Shown piece after piece: positions 56,906 to 64,000 of a stretch of DNA of 64,000 nt. Below the pieces are notes generated by a model. The model was given only the letters and a program-made list of their open reading frames with translations. It searched no databases and had not been told where the DNA came from. This DNA comes from Doryteuthis pealeii. Taxonomy: Eukaryota; Mollusca; Cephalopoda; Myopsida; Loliginidae. The translations under genes and the position numbers were made by a program. The stretch spans positions 44,467,117-44,531,116 of the forward strand of contig CM042156.1 of NCBI GenBank assembly GCA_023376005.1, given 5' to 3'. Numbering within the stretch: position 1 is the stretch's first letter; each line of letters opens with the position of its first letter.

Positions 56906-57540
56906 TTTGGGTGAAAGAAACAAAGAAAAAGAAAGGGAGAAAGAAACAAAGAAACAAAGAAACAAAGAAAGGTAGGAAAGAAGGAAGGAAAAAGAAAGAA
57001 AAGACAGATTAGCTGGTTGGATATCTCGAGAGAATTAACGAAAGATTGACAGTCGGAGTGGATTGAAAAGACGTGAAAATTGCGATACGTTAGCATTCTT
57101 TCTTGTAACGTAGCGCCAATGGAAGTCAAAAGAGAAAATACAGTAGAAAATATTTTGTGAATTCTTTCATTCATTTTTCGAACAAGAAACTAATTCCCGC
57201 TTGCATAACGATTTTAGATTAAAATAAACACATAGACAAGTAAATAAGACTGAAAGGGATAAGAGAACAAAAAAAGCGAAGGGTTGGGTAAGAGCAGTAG
57301 CATGTTGCTGGCATCCTTCCGTCTGAGAAAGACGATGGAGTAGTGTCCAAAAGTTTTTTTTTGTTTTATTTTTGGAACTACATAGCCTGGGGGGTTGATA
57401 TTGAGAATGTGCTGCTGCCCAAGCAGCAGACACCCCCCCACACACACACACACACTCTCCACACTGCCGCTGTGGTTCAAAGGAAAGGTAAGAAACCAAT
57501 ACAGTTTGGCAACGGCAGTGTCGCAGGAGTTGCTGTGTAG
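56906..57540. other. GAAA-rich run and unassigned sequence
   Basis: 56918-57005 is (GAAA)-like. A short CA run is at 57438-57458. Confidence 0.4.
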
Positions 57541-58636
<1,096 letters not shown>

Positions 58637-58922
58637 TAACCACTCCGCACGAGTAGGGTTCGACACAAGTACAATTTCTTAAGCGGAGTTTAACAGCTCT
58701 TAATTCAGAGTGTTTCCTTCTCCTAGATAGGTTGCCAAACCAAGGTTGAAGAGCCCAGTCTACCCTACTATTTACCTATAGCTGGAGGAAGTATAGTTGA
58801 ATTCATACCTTTTCTAAGGGTGTTAGCGCTATGTGAAAAGCAAACAGCCTTGTCTAGGATTTGATCTCGGTCCGACAAGTCCATTTCCTACGACTCAAAC
58901 CATTATGCCACACGCCTCCACA
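58637..58922 (-). repeat. SINE family A, full length
   Basis: On minus: GGAGGCGTGTGGCATAATGG head with A box TGGCATAATGGTTTGA, and a degraded B box GAGATCAAATCC. The body is standard, and the 3' end GGAGTGGTTAGTATATAT merges with the (TA)n array. Confidence 0.85.
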
Positions 58923-58935
58923 TCATATATATATA

Positions 58936-59275
58936 TGCTAGAAAGCGATGGTTGAGAATCTTAGTGACACGGGTATGACGTTAATGGTGAAGTTCAAATT
59001 CTGAAGCTCTAGGGAGTGTGGAGTGCCCCTTTCATCGCCATTACTCCCAGGTCCACTCTGATCCGAAGTGGTAGTAGCTGTTAGGGTTCCATCTATGGGT
59101 TACATAGAAAAAAATTAATTTAAAATGTTTAAAAATATTGAGTTTTAAAAAAAAATGAATATCTTTCATGAATGTATAAAACATAAAACAAAATGTTTAT
59201 GAAACAAAATGTCGGCATAAAATAACCCAATAAAGGTTGACATGCCGTAAAATCCAACCAACCCACCAACCAACA
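58936..59275 (+). repeat. SINE-like family C, + copy
   Basis: It starts GCTAGAAAGCGATGGTTGAG with a B-box-like AAGTTCAAATTCTG. It contains GGGTTCCATCTATGGGTTAC and ends GTTGACATGCCGTAAAATCC then (CCAA)n. Confidence 0.75.
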
Positions 59276-59589
59276 TATAATAACCCATTATTCCCAAATT
59301 TCCTTGACAGACATTTGAATTTGATCAATAATCAATGAATGGCATCGATTCCATGAAAATCGATTCTCTGCAAAATTGATTTAAAATCACTTCACTACTG
59401 CCGCAAAATATTCGGTCGAATTCCAAGTGCATACGCTACAGAGCTGTGGTTAGTATTTGCTTAACAACTCATTATACCTCATGTTCGTCCTCTCTCTCTC
59501 TCTACGTTTCTATAAATGTTGCCTTGGAATAAAGATCTAATAATAATGGGACGAGTAGCCGTGGCGTGGCGATGGAGTCCCCGCGGCGT
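59276..59589. other. Unassigned; repeated head-like words at the end
   Basis: 59555-59605 carries three variants of GAGTCCCCRYGGCGTRGTGG, as if SINE B heads were tandemly reiterated. Confidence 0.4.
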
Positions 59590-59745
59590 GGTGGAGGAGT
59601 CCCCATGGCGTAGTGGCTAACGTGCGTGACTGCGACATCTTATTAAGCGATTTCGAACTCCAGTAGGGCTATTACGTTCTGTCTAATACCCTTGAGATAC
59701 GTATGAACCGGCTCTTCACATACTCCAGCACTGAACTCTTGCATT
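59590..59745 (+). repeat. SINE family B head and body
   Basis: A box TGGCGTAGTGGCTAA and B box TTTCGAACTCC, then CTAATACCCTTGAGATACG. It is joined at 59746 to a minus-strand family C copy in place of its own tail. Confidence 0.75.
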
Positions 59746-60003
59746 CGTAGTTGGTTGGTTGGTTGGTTGGTTTTTATGGCATGTCCACCCTCGGGTCATT
59801 TTTATGCCGAAGACGTTTTGTTTTATTCATTCTTGTTGGGTATTCAATTTTTTTTGAAAAACCCTTTTTTAAATACATTTTTGTAAACTCATTTTTTATC
59901 TATTTAACTCATAGATGGGATCTAAACAGGTACTACCACGCCAGGTCAGGGTGAAACTAGGAGTAATGACAATGAAAGGGTCCTCCACACTCTTCAAAGC
60001 TAT
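59746..60003 (-). repeat. SINE-like family C, third copy
   Basis: (GGTT)n, TTTTTATGGCATGTCCACC, and CAGGTACTACCACGCCAGGT near the other end. Confidence 0.75.
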
Positions 60004-60006
60004 AAT

Positions 60007-60043
<37 letters not shown>

Positions 60044-60130
60044 TTGTGTGTGTGTGTGTGTAGTATAATAAATATATATATATATATATTTGTTACTATA
60101 ACCAAGAAAAGATGTATGTAGTATATATAT

Positions 60131-60176
<46 letters not shown>

Positions 60177-60269
60177 GTTTGTTACCGTAACCAAGAAAAG
60201 ACGGCATATTACAGCAAGGTTTTTATAAGGGAATAAAACAATTTACAATCACATTTATAACTAAATGTT

Positions 60270-60356
<87 letters not shown>
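60003..60356. repeat. TA/TG arrays with a duplicated spacer
   Basis: The word GTTACYRTAACCAAGAAAAG occurs at about 60091 and 60181, separated by a TA array. Further TA and TG runs reach 60356. Confidence 0.85.
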
Positions 60357-60359
<3 letters not shown>

Positions 60360-60569
60360 TCGTAGGAAATGGAATCGTCGGCCCGAGTTCAAATTCTTGT
60401 CAATGCTCTTTGCATTTCCCATAGCGCTAATACCCTTCGGAAAGGTATGAATCCAACTATACTCCCTCTAGCTATGGGTAAATCGTAGGGCAGACTGGGC
60501 TTTTCAACCTCAGTTAGGCAACCTGTCTAAGAGAAGGGAAAAACTATGAATTCAAACCTTAATTTAACG

Positions 60570-60572
<3 letters not shown>
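60357..60572 (+). repeat. SINE family A, 5'-truncated
   Basis: It starts within the tRNA head (TTCGTAGGAAATGG). It retains GCCCGAGTTCAAATTC, CTAGCTATGGGTAAATCG and GGGCAGACTGGGC, and ends early in TTAATTTAACGTCATATAT. Confidence 0.75.
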
Positions 60573-60612
<40 letters not shown>

Positions 60613-60675
60613 AAGGAATGATTTACCAGTGAAAATATTGGGTGGTCTCAATATTTGTTTGGTACAAGTGTTATT

Positions 60676-60724
<49 letters not shown>

Positions 60725-60784
60725 CAGGGTGACCCAAAAAAAACAGGCCTGACTTTTCAAAAAAAGTTGGGTTTTTTATCACCG

Positions 60785-60857
<73 letters not shown>

Positions 60858-60974
60858 TTTAACATATATCGATAATATATATATACCGTTTAACAAAATA
60901 TACTTTATATATATATATATATATTATATATATAAAGTATATTTTGTTAAGCGATATATATATATCGATATATG

Positions 60975-61054
<80 letters not shown>
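60573..61054. repeat. Field of TA/CT arrays with small inverted repeats
   Basis: TA runs are at 60573-60612, 60679-60721, 60809-60855 and 60901-61054. AACAAAATATACTTTATATA and its complement form an inverted pair at about 60890-60955. Confidence 0.9.
60722..60772 (+). mobile_element. Possible mariner-like terminal repeat
   Basis: ACAGGGTGACCCAAAAAAAA follows a TA run. CAGGGTG-type starts after TA are typical of Tc1/mariner ends. No opposite terminus seen. Confidence 0.35.
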
Positions 61055-61058
<4 letters not shown>

Positions 61059-61254
61059 GCTACTTTTAACTATTCTACCAAAAACATTCCGGCACCAGAT
61101 GAACACCATAGAAGAAGTTTTCTCTAAAGTCTGAATGACAGTAAGTCTTTCCAGCTAGTCAAGCACTCTTCTCAGTATTCAGTAGCTGATCTTAGCATTG
61201 CTACTTTTCCGAACGGCCTTAATTCTTCCTCTGATCTCACTCAGTCTCTTTTCC

Positions 61255-61566
61255 AGGTTAATTTTTAAACGGAGTGCAGCAGGCTTGGATTTTGTTTTGT
61301 TTCTTTTTGTTTTTTTGTTTTTTTTTTCTCCTAGACGAGACTGTTTAGCAGACTGAATTATATAACCTGTTTTAGGCAACACGCCTAAAACAGGTTATAT
61401 AATTCAGTCTGCTTTTCTTTTTACCCATAGCTGGGTGGAACAGACAGATTCAGATAGATACCCAAGGGTATTAGCAGGAAGTGAAACGTAAACAGTCTCG
61501 TCCAGGATTTGAACTCGAGTCGCTGATTCCATTTCTAAAGATGATAACCGTTACACACAACTCCAG
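61255..61566 (-). repeat. SINE family A interrupted by a palindrome
   Basis: Standard family words flank a T-rich stretch and a 66-bp palindrome at 61348-61413. The B box (GAGTTCAAATCC, minus) is intact and the A box is changed. Confidence 0.8.
61348..61413. repeat. 66-bp palindrome inside a SINE
   Basis: Two 30-bp arms (AGCAGACTGAATTATATAAC and onward, both perfect) are separated by AACAC. Part of the arm is the normal SINE word AGCAGACTG, so the palindrome formed by inverted duplication of SINE sequence plus a few extra bases. Confidence 0.9.
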
Positions 61567-61894
61567 CTGATATAGTCTCATTAGTAGCGGGTTGGAATTA
61601 TAAATCATGTGGTTTCAAGATTATTCATTTTTTTATAATAATTCATTATTATAGTAAGACAAATTTATACACAGAATAAATCTTATTTATTAACCTTTGT
61701 GCTCTTCTTGATGTGTCTGTTTAATTATATGTTTATATAGTCGTGTAAAAGCTTCGATGTGACAAACATAAATAAATAATCACTTGCACCTCCGATGCTA
61801 ACATTTACGCTAAGCGCGCCCTTGTTACGTACCCTAAAGGAGTCAGTCTAATAAATTTTAAACTTATGAAAGATATTTCTCAGCTATGGGTATT
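61567..61894. other. Unassigned AT-rich sequence
   Basis: No recognised feature. Confidence 0.4.
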
Positions 61895-62005
61895 TACCCA
61901 AACCGTTCACAACAGGTAGGATGCGACACAAGGTCGCAAGTATGGAGCATCCAGCAAAGATCGAACTCGCTATTCCCTAGTAATTGATCTGCGAGACGAG
62001 CTGTT
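61895..62005 (-). repeat. SINE family E, copy 1
   Basis: GGATGCGACACAAGGTCGCA and GATCGAACTCGCTATTC match copies at 62573 and 63040. The head is truncated. Confidence 0.75.
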
Positions 62006-62474
62006 GTATATTGAAGATATTTAAAAGAAGGTGAAAACGGAAATAGGGTCTTCCGGTTGGATCGAGGCAGGGAGAAGACGAAAAGAGTAACAAAGGACTT
62101 TTTCCGGGTAAAGCGAACAAAGAAGGATGGGTAACAATAAGTTCGGAAATAGATTTGTCCACTGATAAAGATAACAAAAGAAAACGCGTAGACGTTTGAT
62201 ATATATAAAACGAAGTCAGGGATCCCGGACGGCGAACAGAGCACAAGGACGGGCCGTCGACACAGTCCGTCGCGGCCAAGGGCCGTGAGACGCCACCAGA
62301 CACCCCTTTACCTCACCATCCCAGCAGTAGTAGTAGTCATTGTCAACGCTTGCCGCCCACCACGTACAGCCGAGAAGAGAAATAAAGTCAAAACTCCTAC
62401 TATACCCATGTGTTGTAGATTTCATTAAACGACTGCATATATCGTCTAGGGTTAGTGACAATACCCGCTACGTA
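62006..62474. other. Unassigned; promoter-like TATATAAAA and GC-rich block
   Basis: TATATAAAA at 62201-62209 is followed about 25 bp on by a GC-rich stretch (62222-62370) and AATAAA near 62380. This spacing suggests an LTR U3-R-U5 or a promoter, but no partner repeat or gene is visible. Confidence 0.3.
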
Positions 62475-62570
62475 TGCAGATGCACGAAGTAGGGCCGTGA
62501 ATTTGAAGCCATTACGTAACAGAGCTTGCTAATCATTACACTACGATAGAAAAGTCTTCTTACCCAGTCC
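62475..62570 (-). repeat. SINE family E, head only
   Basis: On minus the A box TAGTGTAATGATTAGCAAG and degraded B-box region TTCAAATTCAC are present, joined head-to-tail to the next copy. Confidence 0.65.
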
Positions 62571-62572
62571 GA

Positions 62573-62705
62573 CCGCCACGAGTAGGATTTGATACAAAGT
62601 CGTAAGTATGAGGCAACCACCAAGGATCGAACTCGTAATTCAGCAATAATGGGTCAGTGAGACTAGCTTGCTATCCATTATTCTACGATGGGACGCCCTT
62701 TCACC
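62573..62705 (-). repeat. SINE family E, copy 3
   Basis: On minus: GGGCGTCCCATCGTAGAATA, A box-like TAGAATAATGGATAGCAAG and B box GAGTTCGATCC. It ends CCTACTCGTGGCGGTCGG. Confidence 0.8.
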
Positions 62706-62764
62706 CAACCCATACACATAGATTTTGGTCTGAAAAATGCAAAATTCAGAATCGTTACTAAAGA

Positions 62765-63030
62765 TAAATACATATTAACATTTCTCTGAATGTTTGAGAT
62801 GAGGCTTGAAGATTAGTATTATCTGCGTTATTTGGACTATTGTCCCCATCTTCATTGTTATTTGTACAACGTTTCGGCCGATATGCCCTCTGGCCTTCTT
62901 CATGTATTTCTTGTCGGACTCGGGAACCTTCTTTTCGAACTCGGGAACTTTCTTGTCGTAATCGGGAGCCATCACGGAACTTTGAACCTAACCCTTTATT
63001 TATTCCACGGGGGGTATCCTGTTCTCATTC
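62765..63030 (-). repeat. Repeat family K: heptad-coding stretch plus hammerhead-like core
   Basis: On minus, three 21-bp units encode (D/E)-x-(D/E)-K-K-V-P heptads (YDKKVP, EFEKKVP, ESDKKYM). Then at 62910-62862 comes ATGAAGA, GGCC..GGCC stem II with an 11-13-base loop, GAAA and a CGTTG/CAATG stem III. The related locus at 37951 has CTGAAGA where this copy has ATGAAGA, so the ancestral core was probably intact. The U expected after stem III is missing here. Confidence 0.45.
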
Positions 63031-63039
63031 CGCTAACGG

Positions 63040-63165
63040 TTAGGATGTGACACAAGGTCACAAGTATGGAGTATCCAGCGAAGATCGAACTCGCAATTCA
63101 TTACAAATGGATCTGCGAGATTAGCTTGCTAACCCTTACACCGCGATGAAACGGCCTTTTTCAGT
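63040..63165 (-). repeat. SINE family E, copy 4
   Basis: On minus: GTTTCATCGCGGTGTAAGGG with an A box GGTGTAAGGGTTAGCAAG and B box GAGTTCGATCTTC. The 3' end is CACCTTGTGTCACATCCTAA-like. Confidence 0.8.
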
Positions 63166-63430
63166 TGTGAACAAAGCCGGGAAAATGAATGAAGAGACGA
63201 CGCGAAACAATGACGGTGGCTTTTAAGTGTATTCAAGCCGTCCTCTCTTGATGCGGACCATCTTGTGCACGCTGGAGATTATACTTCCGGCTTGTCAACA
63301 GAACCAATCAACCACTAGAACGGACACCAAGTGATAAATTTTAAATGAGTGCATGTCAGGCGTATTGGGACTTAATTGTATTCAACGAGCTTATAACAAA
63401 GGCTGACAACTTCCTCCTCTCTCGTTCCAT
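63166..63430. other. Unassigned sequence
   Basis: No recognised feature. Confidence 0.35.
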
Positions 63431-63446
63431 CTCTTCCTAGCCCCTT

Positions 63447-63504
<58 letters not shown>

Positions 63505-63624
63505 ATATATATATATATTATATATATATATATATATATGTCTATCTCTTACTCTTTCTTTCTCATTGTTCTCTTTTTCCATCCAACCTTTAATTCTTCG
63601 GGTTTTCTTCCTCTTAACTATACA

Positions 63625-63711
<87 letters not shown>

Positions 63712-63734
63712 CTCTTTCTCCTCTATATCTCTAC

Positions 63735-63784
<50 letters not shown>

Positions 63785-64000
63785 TTCTTACTCTTTCTTT
63801 CCATTGCTCTCTTTTCCACCCAACCTTTATCCTTCGAGTTCTATTCCTCTTTACTATACAAATGCTCTCTCTCTCTCTCTCTCTTCTATCTATTATTATA
63901 TATATATATATTATATATATATATATATCTTATTCTTTCTTCTCATTTCTCTCTTTTACCCGTCAGTACTCTTTCCATCATTCTCTTCCTTGTTTTTCTT
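63431..64000. repeat. Duplicated CT/TA microsatellite block
   Basis: The words TACTCTTTCTTTC, CATTGTTCTCTTTTTCCATC, CAACCTTTAATTCTTCG and CTATACACATCTCTCTC recur about 245 bp later (63787-63870) between (CT)n and (TA)n runs, and a third partial copy starts near 63930. This is a higher-order repeat like the one at 4.6-6.7 kb. Confidence 0.85.

Overview
The window is gene-poor, AT-rich animal DNA and most of it is repeats. It is dominated by several tRNA-derived SINE families, decayed non-LTR retrotransposon pieces, foldback elements and very many dinucleotide and tetranucleotide arrays. This composition suggests a mollusc, most plausibly a cephalopod. That is inference from repeat content; no taxon marker gene is present. 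I see no complete host protein-coding gene. Two short stretches (21078-21216 and about 27987-28198) look like isolated exons.

Layout. 1-4.5 kb: SINEs, a 540-bp foldback element with an 8-bp target duplication, and a copia-type LTR carrying a copied half initiator-tRNA. 4.6-6.75 kb: a higher-order GA/GT array with recurring non-repeat islands. 7-9.3 kb: a perfect 257-bp palindrome, a hammerhead ribozyme and a nested palindrome between TA arrays. 9.3-16.4 kb: SINE families A, B and D, a Helitron-like repeat, and an inverted copy of the left-end repeats. 17.5-22.1 kb: a solo LTR with 5-bp target duplication, LINE reverse transcriptase and endonuclease remnants, and a tandem array of hAT-like ends. 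About 22.3-48.5 kb: very AT-rich sequence in which every recognisable repeat is riddled with small indels and which ends near a lone N at 48527; it looks like poorly polished long-read sequence. 48.6-64 kb: cleaner sequence with SINEs A-E, a tRNA-head SINE joined to an intact hammerhead ribozyme, palindromes, a GATA minisatellite and another LINE RT remnant.

The most interesting signal is a set of hammerhead self-cleaving RNA motifs. Two are structurally complete: 49369-49412 on + and 7841-7890 on -. Several others are decayed: 13536-13571, 25342-25400, 51241-51325, 51638-51905 (both arms) and 62860-62910, with a fragment at 37951. At 49.3 kb the ribozyme follows a pol III A-box/B-box tRNA head directly, and a decayed copy of the same tRNA-plus-ribozyme unit lies at 25.3-25.5 kb. 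That implies a dispersed SINE that encodes a self-cleaving ribozyme. The second notable fossil is 4093-4466, an LTR joined to tRNA-iMet positions 10-39 and then a second LTR tip. It reads as an integrated aberrant reverse-transcription product of a copia-like element that primes with a half tRNA.

Functionally the window works as a mobile-element graveyard. LINE machinery remnants are the plausible source of SINE mobilisation, shown by target duplications and 5' truncation. SINE 3' tails run into TA arrays, suggesting they seed microsatellites, and an integrase-type insertion is shown by the solo LTR.
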